Assembly: GCA_003230435.1 (NCBI GenBank)
Contig: QIDW01000054.1
Span: forward strand, 1 to 21,701
DNA: 21,701 nt
Source: Acidimicrobiia bacterium
GTDB taxonomy: Bacteria; Actinomycetota; Acidimicrobiia; Spongiisociales; ZC4RG35
Direction: 5' to 3'
Every line of letters starts with the position of its first letter. Positions within the stretch are counted from its first letter, which is position 1. The position numbers and the translations under genes were made by a program. Below are positions 6,532 through 13,137 of the stretch, piece by piece. The notes below the pieces were generated by a model that saw nothing but the letters and a program-made list of their open reading frames with translations, searched no databases and was not told the DNA's origin.

Positions 6532-7356
6532 ATGTCGCTTCCGATCAGTTTTCTCTCCGACTTTGGCTATCGGGACGAGTTCGTGGGAGTGGTTCACGGT
6601 GTGCTGGCGAAGCTTGCCCCGGAGTCATCGGTTATCGATATCGCACACGAGATACCCAGAGGAAATGTCAGGGCAGGTGCTCTTTCTCTGACCCGTGCCA
6701 TCCAGTATCTGCCCGAGGGTGTTTGTCTTGCCGTGGTCGATCCTGGAGTCGGCTCCGATCGCAGGGCAATCGCCGCCGAGACACCTTGGGGCTTTTTCGT
6801 GGGTCCTGACAATGGGCTTCTGTCGCCAGGTGTCGCCATGGTCGGGGGCGCCTCCCAGATCGTCTCGATTGAGAACCCCGAAGCGATGATCCCCTCACCC
6901 GGTGAGACATTTCACGGGAGAGATGTTTTCGCACCGGCCGCCGCCCTTCTGGCTGCCGGAGACACCGCCCTCGAAGATCTTGGGCCCACGCTGGCTGACG
7001 ATGAGGTCAGGCCGATGCTGCTTCCTCTCGCAGAAATCGTCGATTCGACGGTCGCCGGTGAGGCTTGGTGGGTCGATGGGTATGGCAATGTGCAGACCAA
7101 TGTTTCCCCTGAAGATCTCGATGCCGTCGGCATCAGCCCGGGTGAAGCCGTCACTGTGAAGATCGGTTCGACCATCCACTCGGTCAAATGGGTGGTTTCC
7201 TATTCCGACGTCCAGGACGGTGAGCCAATGCTCCACGTCGACTCTTCGGGTTTGCTCGCGTTGGCTGTGCGGGGCGGTCGGGCAGTGGAAACCCTCAACC
7301 TTGCCGAAGGCGTATCAGTCACCCTGGCGGGGAGAAGAGCACCCAAAGCTGAATGA
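6532..7356 (+). CDS. S-adenosyl-L-methionine hydrolase (adenosine-forming), DUF62 family
   Basis: This 274-residue protein has the whole set of DUF62 landmarks. They are FLSDFGYRDEFVGVVHGV (7-24), VDPGVGSDRR (69-78), VGPDNGLL (90-97), ETFHGRDVFAPAAA (125-138) and a C-terminal beta domain with DGYGNVQTN. The D70 / R77 or R78 / H128 set matches the Asp-Arg-His triad that activates water in the hydroxide-adenosyltransferase branch. By family knowledge it converts SAM and water to adenosine and methionine; the related fluorinases and chlorinases use halide instead, and nothing here points to those. The ATG at 6532 aligns with family N-termini; the upstream in-frame start at 6493 would read through the operator. 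Its 3' end overlaps a small ORF on the other strand. Confidence 0.9.
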   Translation: MSLPISFLSDFGYRDEFVGVVHGVLAKLAPESSVIDIAHEIPRGNVRAGALSLTRAIQYLPEGVCLAVVDPGVGSDRRAIAAETPWGFFVGPDNGLLSPGVAMVGGASQIVSIENPEAMIPSPGETFHGRDVFAPAAALLAAGDTALEDLGPTLADDEVRPMLLPLAEIVDSTVAGEAWWVDGYGNVQTNVSPEDLDAVGISPGEAVTVKIGSTIHSVKWVVSYSDVQDGEPMLHVDSSGLLALAVRGGRAVETLNLAEGVSVTLAGRRAPKAE

Positions 7357-7417
7357 GTCCTGCCACAGCGATGAGGACGAGAAGAATCAGGATGATGATG
7401 GCGGTGGCCGGTCTCAC
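7319..7417 (-). CDS. Candidate 32-aa single-pass membrane protein
   Basis: The minus strand encodes VRPATAIIILILLVLIAVAG followed by LIQLWVLFSPPG and a TGA. That is one clean transmembrane helix with a short Arg-bearing N-terminus and GC-rich third codon positions. GTG 7417 is preceded by TACGAT and 9 bases, the leaderless arrangement seen at other genes here. A TTG at 7456 would extend it to 45 residues (adding GLLALPEYDPPH). It overlaps the last 38 bases of the SAM hydrolase gene in antisense. Function unknown; conservation in relatives would decide whether it is real. Confidence 0.42.
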   Translation of the reverse strand: MRPATAIIILILLVLIAVAGLIQLWVLFSPPG

Positions 7418-7460
7418 GTGCGGCGGATCGTATTCCGGCAGCGCGAGGAGCCCCAAACTT

Positions 7461-7490
7461 GTCGAGGCCCCCGTAAAAGGGGGCCTCGAC
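7461..7490. terminator. Strong perfect hairpin between convergent units
   Basis: GTCGAGGCCCCC (7461-7472) and GGGGGCCTCGAC (7479-7490) form a perfect 12-bp GC-rich stem with a 6-base loop (gtaaaa). It lies about 105 bases after the SAM hydrolase stop. There is no T run on the plus strand and only a short AAGTTTG on the minus strand. It is probably a bidirectional terminator. Confidence 0.65.
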
Positions 7491-7603
7491 TACATGAAGA
7501 AGGGTTCCGTTACCGTGGGGCGGGCTGGGAGGCTATCCGTTCACACCTTGGACGAACGTGCCCTAGGTATGAGGGGAACGGAGTGCCCTCCTTCCTGCAT
7601 GCA
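7461..7603 (-). ncRNA. Candidate small RNA from a WhiG-type promoter to the hairpin
   Basis: The second sigma28/WhiG-like promoter (7610-7638, minus strand) should start transcription near 7603. The first strong structure reached is the 12-bp hairpin at 7461-7490, giving about 140 bases with no convincing ORF (the best is 19 codons from an ATG at 7600). There is an AGGAAGGAGGG tract near the 5' end. This is inference from promoter and terminator positions only. Confidence 0.22.
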
Positions 7604-7609
7604 CCGCGC

Positions 7610-7638
7610 TTATCGGCCACGAAGAGTGATTTCTTGAG
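7610..7638 (-). promoter_or_regulatory. Second sigma28/WhiG-type promoter-like site
   Basis: On the minus strand TCAA (7637-7634), 16 bases, GCCGATAA (7617-7610). It is identical to the CAP gene site at 27 of 29 positions. It points away from the glutaredoxin-like gene, whose TTG start codon (7634-7636) lies inside it on the other strand. Confidence 0.5.
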
Positions 7639-7894
7639 CAATTCTTCCATCCGGTTTCTCACCCGTCCCGATTGCCACTTATGCGACGAAGCCCGACCGC
7701 TTGTCGAGTGGGTGGCCATGAAGGTGGGCGTAGTCATCGACGAGATCGACGTCGACGGTGATGACACTCTTCTGTCTCTCTATGGATTGAGAATTCCCGT
7801 GGTCCTCGGTCCTGGTGATGAGGTGCTCGCAGAGGGGATCGTCAGGGATCGCAAGGCCCTCAAGAAGGCGATCTCGAACCTGGGTGTGGCTTAG
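7634..7894 (+). CDS. Glutaredoxin-like (DUF836-type) thioredoxin-fold protein
   Basis: The 86-residue protein reads LSNSSIRFLTRPDCHLCDEA, with a CxxC (CHLC) redox motif at the end of the first beta strand. DEIDVDGDDTLLSLYGLRIPVVL follows, with the cis-Pro (IPVV) expected of the thioredoxin fold. The family is small glutaredoxin-like proteins probably used in thiol-disulfide exchange in the cytosol. The TTG at 7634 is the only sensible start, since the frame upstream has no family-like sequence and no Shine-Dalgarno sequence is obvious. It converges on the cytochrome gene with a 4-base overlap of stop codons (TTAG). Confidence 0.75.
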   Translation: MSNSSIRFLTRPDCHLCDEARPLVEWVAMKVGVVIDEIDVDGDDTLLSLYGLRIPVVLGPGDEVLAEGIVRDRKALKKAISNLGVA

Positions 7895-8901
7895 CCGAGT
7901 TGAGCTGCCGGGGCCTCGGCCTCTGCGTCACCCTCTGTGGTGCCTCCCTCGCCGCCCTCGCTGCTCTGTTCCCCATCGTCTGGGGACTCGGCGAGACCGC
8001 AGTCGATCAGAGCCTCGTCGGGGTCACCACCGCCAAATCGGACGCGTTCAAAGGCAGCCACCGCGGCGATCTGCTCCTCGGTCAGGTTGCTGCTGAATGT
8101 GGGCATACCGCCGGCGATCGGCTTTGAGGTGTCGCCGTAGCTGCTCTCTCCGGCTGACTGGAATCCCGAGGACCCAAGCCCCACCCACTCGATGTGGTCG
8201 ACGCAGGCCCCAAATGTGGTGAGCACTCCGGTGAGTGCCGGGAAGGTGCTTGATCCCTGACCGTTGACGCCATGACACCCGGAGCAAGTGACACCCGCTA
8301 CTACGCCCCCCGCATAAATGTCCCCACCCAGAGCGATGTAGTCGGTTCCGCCCCCGCCGACAGACTGACCCGTGAACGCGGACCCATCGCAGTTGACGAT
8401 GTTCCCGGTTACAACGTCGGTCATCAATTCCGTTGCCTGGCCGCATTCACCGGTGGAAGCACCACCGAGGGCGAAAAGAGCGAACAGCGGGACGAGGATG
8501 AAAACAGCCGTCAGCCACCCGGGAATGACGAAGCTCGTCTGCTCCCTGATGCCGGCAGTTGGCACAGTTATGACCTCGGGGAGGTGCGCTGCCTCACCCG
8601 GTGTCACCTCGCTGGGCGCCGGGGCTCTCGTGGTGGCCTGGGGCGTCGTAGTCTGAGTTTCGACCACGACAGCGGCCTCCGACTCCGGCTGCGGCTCCGG
8701 CTCGGAGACCTGTTCTTCGGGTTCTGCCACCTCCGCCGGTTCAGATGGTGGCGCTGCTGCGGCCACGACATCCCCACCGGCCCACGCTGCCAGAATCTCA
8801 TCGACCGACGCTCCGGTCTCGGCCGCTCGGGCAGCGGCAGATCGTTGCACCAGATCCTCAGGTATTCCGAGGGCGGCTGCTGCTGTGGCGATGTCGCTCA
8901 T
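7891..8901 (-). CDS. Membrane-anchored monoheme cytochrome c with N-terminal PE-x-L module
   Basis: In this 336-residue protein, residues 12-43 are the shared module GIPEDLVQRSAAARAAETG...DEILAAWAGG. A Pro/Glu/Ala/Thr-rich linker follows (about 50-120), then one membrane helix (about 124-148). The periplasmic part is a class I cytochrome c with CSGCH (206-210) and a likely Met ligand in GGMPTF (M266), and the end is acidic and low-complexity. Extra Cys residues (C153, C171, C233, C301) may form disulfides. It is the last gene of a three-gene operon after the CcoN-like and CcoO-like genes, 2 bases after the CcoO-like stop. By position it corresponds to CcoP, but it has one heme rather than two. 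It probably passes electrons between the quinol:cytochrome complex and an oxidase. Confidence 0.85.
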   Translation of the reverse strand: MSDIATAAAALGIPEDLVQRSAAARAAETGASVDEILAAWAGGDVVAAAAPPSEPAEVAEPEEQVSEPEPQPESEAAVVVETQTTTPQATTRAPAPSEVTPGEAAHLPEVITVPTAGIREQTSFVIPGWLTAVFILVPLFALFALGGASTGECGQATELMTDVVTGNIVNCDGSAFTGQSVGGGGTDYIALGGDIYAGGVVAGVTCSGCHGVNGQGSSTFPALTGVLTTFGACVDHIEWVGLGSSGFQSAGESSYGDTSKPIAGGMPTFSSNLTEEQIAAVAAFERVRFGGGDPDEALIDCGLAESPDDGEQSSEGGEGGTTEGDAEAEAPAAQLG

Positions 8902-8903
8902 CG

Positions 8904-9656
8904 CTATCCTCCCGAATTCCTTGATTCCGATAGGTAGGCAACCAGGGCGTCCATGTCGGCATCAGCAAGACGGTGCGGTGCGTGCCCACCGCCACCAGCG
9001 ATGATCGCCTCCAACTGACTCACTGTCATCCGTGTCCCGATGTCGGACAGGTCCGGTCCAAATCGTCGATCTCCCATCACCTGATTGGTGTCATTCAAAG
9101 TCACGGCGCCAAGCCCGACATCCGCGACGACCGGACGCACCATCTGGGTGTGACAGGAGGCACATCCGAGGGAGGCATAGATTTGTTGGCCATCGACTGC
9201 CGCCTGTGAGTATGGGATCTCACTGGTTCGGGCACCCGGCTCGTCTGTGGCCAAGGAAGGGCCAACCAAACCCATCATGAAGACCGCCAGAAACAGCACG
9301 ATCACGCCGAGGACGATCGTTCCCGGTTTGTCCCGCGCCCCGACAAGGACAGGTGGCTGGTAAACCCCCACGGGCTCAGCGGCATTCGGCGCGGGCTGAG
9401 CCGGCGGAATGTCAACGACGATCTCAGGGGCGACATCTGCTTGCTGAGCCGGTGGCTCGGAGCTCGCTTCGACCGAGGGAGGTGGCTCCGGTGCGGCAGG
9501 GGGCGCGGCGGTTATGGCCTCGCCTCCAGCCCAGGCGGCCAGGATTTCGTCGACACTCGAGCCGGCCTCAGCGGCGCGAGCCTCGGCAGAACGACGCACC
9601 AGGTCTTCGGGCATCCCGAGCGCTGCGGCCGCTGCAGCCAGTGGTGCTTCACTCAT
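8904..9656 (-). CDS. CcoO-like monoheme cytochrome c with N-terminal PE-x-L module
   Basis: In this 250-residue protein, residues 14-45 carry the module GMPEDLVRRSAEARAAEAG...DEILAAWAGG. A Pro-rich linker (50-105) and one membrane helix (112-133) follow. Then comes a CcoO/FixO-type heme region: QQIYASLGCASCHTQMVRP (CASCH 165-169) and RRFGPDLSDIGTRM, which match the CxxCHSQMxRP and GPDLxxxG motifs of cbb3 oxidase subunit II. The C-terminal segment GGGGHAPHRLADADMDALV aligns with the usual MPxF...LSDxDxxALV ligand loop, but the Met is replaced by His (H225 or H228). Iron coordination may thus be His/His, or use another Met. The start overlaps the CcoN-like stop by 8 bases (ATGAGTGA). The full ORF extends to 9776, but the module start at 9656 is right by homology with its neighbour. 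Confidence 0.85.
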   Translation of the reverse strand: MSEAPLAAAAAALGMPEDLVRRSAEARAAEAGSSVDEILAAWAGGEAITAAPPAAPEPPPSVEASSEPPAQQADVAPEIVVDIPPAQPAPNAAEPVGVYQPPVLVGARDKPGTIVLGVIVLFLAVFMMGLVGPSLATDEPGARTSEIPYSQAAVDGQQIYASLGCASCHTQMVRPVVADVGLGAVTLNDTNQVMGDRRFGPDLSDIGTRMTVSQLEAIIAGGGGHAPHRLADADMDALVAYLSESRNSGG

Positions 9657-11085
9657 GGTCAGCGACCTTTGCCACAAGAACCTCTTGGGTGGCGGCCTTT
9701 CCCTGAATGACGGTTCCGATGACGGTGGCCGCATAGGCGAGTTGGCCGAAGAAGGTGACGATGGCGAACCCGACAACGATCAACATCATCGTTTCGACAC
9801 TCCCACCCAACCCAGCGCCCCAACCTTCTCCGGCGTCGACATAGGCACCCGAATTCGAGCCTCCTATCCATGAATAGCCCGAGACAAGACCGGAGGCGGC
9901 CATGAAGACGAGAACCCCGACCGAGCCGGTGAGTGTCAGGGTCAAGAAGGGCTTCGCTCTCCTCGTGTAAAGCTCCCTCCCAAACAAACGAGGGACGGCC
10001 GAGAAGCTCACACTGGCGACGAGCAGTGTGCCAACCCCTGAGATGGCGGCGTATTCGATGGCCTGCCAGAAGCCAGTCAAAGTTGCCACCGATGCGATCG
10101 ACCGAAAACCGGCAAGGGACGCGATCACTGCGACCCCAACCCCGAGATAGAGACCGAGTACACCGGATCTCACATCTGGCCTGTCTCGAACCTTGTCCCA
10201 GGCGCCCTCCAGGGTCAGCGATGCGTTTGCTGCGTTTGCCAGAGCTCCGATTGGGAACGCGAGACCGAGGGCTGCCCCCACACCGGACAGCCACGAGGGC
10301 CCGGGTCCGAAGATGAGTTGGGCAGTTCCCCACCAGACCGCGGCGAATCCGAGCGACCAAAACCCAATGCTGCCGAGTTGGCGACTAGCAAGGGAGACAT
10401 CGAGTTCCCTGACCATCGTGAAATAGAAGAGCCCCGTCCCGACTGTAAAGAGAAACATCGTGACGAAACCGGCGGAGAAGAACACCTCGGTGTAGGCGAC
10501 AGCGGTTGATGAGAGAAATGGGAGGTCGCCCGAGAAGAAGGCCAGGTAGAGGAGGGGCAGCCAGACCACTCCACCAAGAACGAACCAGAGGGTCACGTAG
10601 CTTCGATCCTCTGTGCGTTCCGAGATGGTTCCAATAGTGACCAGCGCCGGAACAGCGAGCAGAAGAGTCATCGGCAGATTGATCCACCACGGGAGACCGA
10701 ACGGCTGACCGCCTGTGCCGAACCCGAATCCAATCGCAAGCAATCCAAGGAGCACCAGACCCGCGATTCCGATCAATTCAAACTTCGCGAAGCTGCTGAA
10801 TTTCAGCCTTGTCCCCGTGAGCCGAGGAAGGACGTAGTAGATGCCACCGATCAGCGAGATAGAGACGAACCCGATCATCAGGGTGAGGTTGGCCATGGGA
10901 TCGAGACGCCCGTAGGTAACGGGGAAGAGGTCGGCGAAACGAAGGGCCATCAGGGATGCCAACTTGAGGCCCCCGCCGAGCACAAGAAAGACGGCGCCGG
11001 CTACCAGATGATTTGCGGCGGCGCGACTGTCATCTTCCTCTCCAACCGGGAGTGTTCGATTGTCGGCAATTCGGGTATCAGCCAA
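9649..11085 (-). CDS. CcoN-like (heme-copper oxidase subunit I) homologue lacking all metal-ligand histidines
   Basis: This 478-residue protein has about eleven hydrophobic helices. Family landmarks of cbb3 subunit I are visible: YGRLDP (58-63), IYYVLPRLTG (82-91), YVTLWFVLGGVVW (163-175), LEGAWDKVRDRPDVR (292-306) and VPRLFGRELYT (364-374). Yet there are only two His in the whole chain, H26 (first helix) and H477 (tail). The low-spin heme His after GRLxP is Ala65. The CuB/Tyr helix (YGHN in CcoN) reads near FFSAGF (202-207). The HH pair is replaced near TAQL (254-257), and the HxH of the last ligand helix is replaced near IEYAA (343-347). So no heme b, heme b3 or CuB can bind in the known way. 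The start is TTG with GAGGAA 5 bases upstream. It is the first gene of the operon, divergent from the b6-type complex genes. A structural or ion-handling role is inference. Confidence 0.85.
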   Translation of the reverse strand: MADTRIADNRTLPVGEEDDSRAAANHLVAGAVFLVLGGGLKLASLMALRFADLFPVTYGRLDPMANLTLMIGFVSISLIGGIYYVLPRLTGTRLKFSSFAKFELIGIAGLVLLGLLAIGFGFGTGGQPFGLPWWINLPMTLLLAVPALVTIGTISERTEDRSYVTLWFVLGGVVWLPLLYLAFFSGDLPFLSSTAVAYTEVFFSAGFVTMFLFTVGTGLFYFTMVRELDVSLASRQLGSIGFWSLGFAAVWWGTAQLIFGPGPSWLSGVGAALGLAFPIGALANAANASLTLEGAWDKVRDRPDVRSGVLGLYLGVGVAVIASLAGFRSIASVATLTGFWQAIEYAAISGVGTLLVASVSFSAVPRLFGRELYTRRAKPFLTLTLTGSVGVLVFMAASGLVSGYSWIGGSNSGAYVDAGEGWGAGLGGSVETMMLIVVGFAIVTFFGQLAYAATVIGTVIQGKAATQEVLVAKVADHE

Positions 11086-11254
11086 GCGTATTCCTCGTCA
11101 GAAGTGAGACGGGCGGGAGCATAACTACTTCCGCGAATCAGTCCGCCGCTAGATTCATCCGAGTTATTACCACGGGTCGGGTTATCTAAGAGGGCCCTGC
11201 TTGTGGTAGAAACGCCCCAACAGCTAGCTAGACGCGTCCGGATTGCACCTGACT
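11086..11254. promoter_or_regulatory. Divergent promoter region of the two respiratory operons
   Basis: 169 bases separate the CcoN-like start (minus) from the first gene of the b6-type operon (plus). A possible plus-strand -10 (TTATCT, 11182-11187) would give a leader of about 60 bases. A Shine-Dalgarno sequence GAGGAA (11091-11096, minus) serves the CcoN-like gene. I see no Rex operator and no clear palindrome. Confidence 0.5.
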
Positions 11255-11887
11255 ATGTACCGCCTCGGAGAATTAAGCGACAAACGCCGCAGGAAAATCG
11301 GATCGGCATTGCTTCTCCTCGGTGTCCTCGGACTGGTGCTCGGAGTCGTCTGGATTCACTGGTCGAGCTTCTCGGAGTCACTGCTCATCGATGGGGTTGA
11401 TGTTGTGGTGACCGTCGATTATCTCAACTGGTTCCCGCGAGGCCCTATCTGGTTGGGGATCGGTTATCTGATCGTTTTGGGTGCAACAACACTCGCTCTC
11501 GTTGGAGCTACTTTTCTTTGGGTCCTCAACCAGAGGATGACCTGGGCACGCGCCACAGTCGCAGCAATGATCTCCTGGCTCGCTCTCCTCTTCTACTTTG
11601 GGATAGTTCCCTCAGAGTGGCTCACCTACGCACAGACCGAGCTCAAGTGGTCGGCGCAGACTGTGGCGCTTGCCATCCCACCGATACTCGTTCTCGGCAA
11701 CACCGTCGAGATCAGCTACGCCGCACTCAAGGATGTGATCTCAATGGGTTATCACACAGTGATGCTTGGGGCCGGAGCCGTTCTGGCGGTCCAAATTCAG
11801 AAGATCAAGGAAGGTCGTCCACCGAGTGCCCAACCGTCCGAGCAGAAGTCGCCATATGGCCGTCCTCTGGTTAAGGGAGACGCTTGA
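11255..11887 (+). CDS. Unknown four-helix membrane protein of the b6-type complex operon
   Basis: The 210-residue protein begins MYRLGELSDKRRRK, then has helices at about 15-36, 65-88, 100-118 and 155-175, and a hydrophilic Pro/Lys-rich tail. I do not recognise the family, and there are no heme or Fe-S motifs. A TTG at 11243 would add four residues. The stop TGA overlaps the ferredoxin ATG (TGATG), so the two are translationally coupled. First position in the operon suggests an accessory subunit or assembly factor of the quinol:cytochrome complex, perhaps the membrane dock for the ferredoxin; that is inference. Confidence 0.75.
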   Translation: MYRLGELSDKRRRKIGSALLLLGVLGLVLGVVWIHWSSFSESLLIDGVDVVVTVDYLNWFPRGPIWLGIGYLIVLGATTLALVGATFLWVLNQRMTWARATVAAMISWLALLFYFGIVPSEWLTYAQTELKWSAQTVALAIPPILVLGNTVEISYAALKDVISMGYHTVMLGAGAVLAVQIQKIKEGRPPSAQPSEQKSPYGRPLVKGDA

Positions 11888-12336
11888 TGCCTCGTGGAGT
11901 CATCGATGAGACCCCGCCTATCAGAGATGACTATCAGCTTGCTGTGGTCGAAGGCGACTATTTCAAAGACAAGCTGCGTCCCAAGCAGTTCCTCCACATC
12001 GACCAGGTTGAATGCATTCTTTGCGAAGGCTGTGTCGACATATGTCCCTGGAAGTGCATTCACTACCTCTCGTTGGATGCGATCAGTGAAGGGGTCAACG
12101 TCGACCACCCGGCCGAGGACTCCCAGAACTACGGTTTCTTTGTCGTCGATGAGGACGAGTGCACCCGATGCGCGTTGTGTGTTGATCGGTGTCCGACCAA
12201 TGTCATCTCACTGGGCAAGTTCGAAGGTTCGCTTGCAGACCAGGCCACCGAGTTGGGCCTCGACCGCCGACCGTGGGACTTCGACACGGGTCAGCGTGAT
12301 TTCAAGAACGGATACTCGTACGGTGTGCGTTGGTAG
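11887..12336 (+). CDS. 2[4Fe-4S] ferredoxin-like protein in the b6-type complex operon
   Basis: The 149-residue protein has two cluster motifs: C43-x2-C46-x2-C49-x3-C53-P and C92-x2-C95-x2-C98-x3-C102-P. An insert of about 35 residues lies between them, and C57 is an additional Cys. The pattern matches NuoI/DsrO-type 8Fe ferredoxin domains. There is no signal peptide, so it should face the cytosol. It is encoded between the unknown membrane protein and cytochrome b, 15 bases before the latter's start. Ferredoxins are not usual parts of bc1 or b6f operons, so a role delivering electrons to, or taking them from, the quinone-reducing side of cytochrome b is plausible but unproven. Confidence 0.9.
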   Translation: MPRGVIDETPPIRDDYQLAVVEGDYFKDKLRPKQFLHIDQVECILCEGCVDICPWKCIHYLSLDAISEGVNVDHPAEDSQNYGFFVVDEDECTRCALCVDRCPTNVISLGKFEGSLADQATELGLDRRPWDFDTGQRDFKNGYSYGVRW

Positions 12337-12351
12337 GTAGGGGTGCACTAA

Positions 12352-13128
12352 TTGGCTAATGGCAACGGCAGGACCGGACTCAAGGACAGGATCAAAGAGA
12401 CAAACGACAAGCTGTGGAACTCACAGGTGGTCGGTGCGATCCTGCGTCCCGGCTCGCCTTTCAAACAGGGCTACTCGGATAGTCCGAGAAACCGTTCCTA
12501 TGTGGTGATGAACAACGTTCTCTATCACCTCCACCCGGTGAAGGTGAAGAGACACGCGGTCAAGCTGTCTTACACCCTCTGTCTCGGTGGGCTCAGCTTC
12601 TTCCTCTTCATCCACCTGACAATCACCGGCATCTTCCTGATGTTCTATTACACGCCCACCGCCGAGCTGGCGTACGTCGACATTCAGGCTCTATCCACTG
12701 ATATAGCGTTTGGCTCGCTGGTGCGAAACATGCACCGGTGGGGCGCGCACCTCATGGTCCTTTCGGTGTTTCTTCACATGAGCCGGGTCTTCTATCACGG
12801 CGCCTACAAGCCGCCCCGCGAGTTCAACTGGGTGATCGGCGTCGTCCTCCTCCTCCTCACACTGTTGCTCTCGTTCTCGGGTTATCTCCTGCCGTGGGAT
12901 CAGTTGGCACTCTGGGCTGTCACTGTTGGAACCAACATGGCGGGTTTCGTTCCCGTAATTGGTGATCAGGTGAAGTTTGCTCTCGTTGCGGGTGTGCAGG
13001 TAAGTGCGGCAACACTGCTCCGTTTCTACGTGCTCCATGTGCTCGCCTTTCCGTTCATCATCGTCATTTTCATGGCCGTCCACTTTTGGCGAGTCCGCAA
13101 AGACGGCGGCATTTCGGGTCCCCTGTAA
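12352..13128 (+). CDS. Cytochrome b6-type subunit (N-terminal half of split cytochrome b)
   Basis: This 258-residue protein has four helices with bis-His heme ligands H128/H142 and H229/H244. The 14 residues between the second pair match b6-type, not bc1-type, spacing. Conserved segments are RNMHRWGAHLMVL, GYLLPWDQ (178-184) and a final GISGPL, as in PetB. C77 in CLGG aligns, with identical spacing to the FYYxPT motif, with Cys35 of cytochrome b6, which binds heme ci covalently. It oxidises quinol together with the subunit-IV-like protein and the Rieske protein in the membrane. The start is TTG; the N-terminal extension of about 50 residues is longer than in PetB. The next gene follows after 9 bases. 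Confidence 0.93.
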   Translation: MANGNGRTGLKDRIKETNDKLWNSQVVGAILRPGSPFKQGYSDSPRNRSYVVMNNVLYHLHPVKVKRHAVKLSYTLCLGGLSFFLFIHLTITGIFLMFYYTPTAELAYVDIQALSTDIAFGSLVRNMHRWGAHLMVLSVFLHMSRVFYHGAYKPPREFNWVIGVVLLLLTLLLSFSGYLLPWDQLALWAVTVGTNMAGFVPVIGDQVKFALVAGVQVSAATLLRFYVLHVLAFPFIIVIFMAVHFWRVRKDGGISGPL

Positions 13129-13137
13129 GGAGTACTT

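Noticed and set aside
7220..7633. N-terminal extension of the glutaredoxin-like protein (open frame from 7220)
   Set aside because: This part is an antisense or out-of-frame shadow of the SAM hydrolase and small membrane ORF and crosses the terminator hairpin. The fold begins after 7634.
8904..11085. Ordinary active cbb3 oxidase operon
   Set aside because: Gene order and landmarks suggest it, but subunit I has none of the required histidines, so calling it a functional cbb3 oxidase would be wrong.
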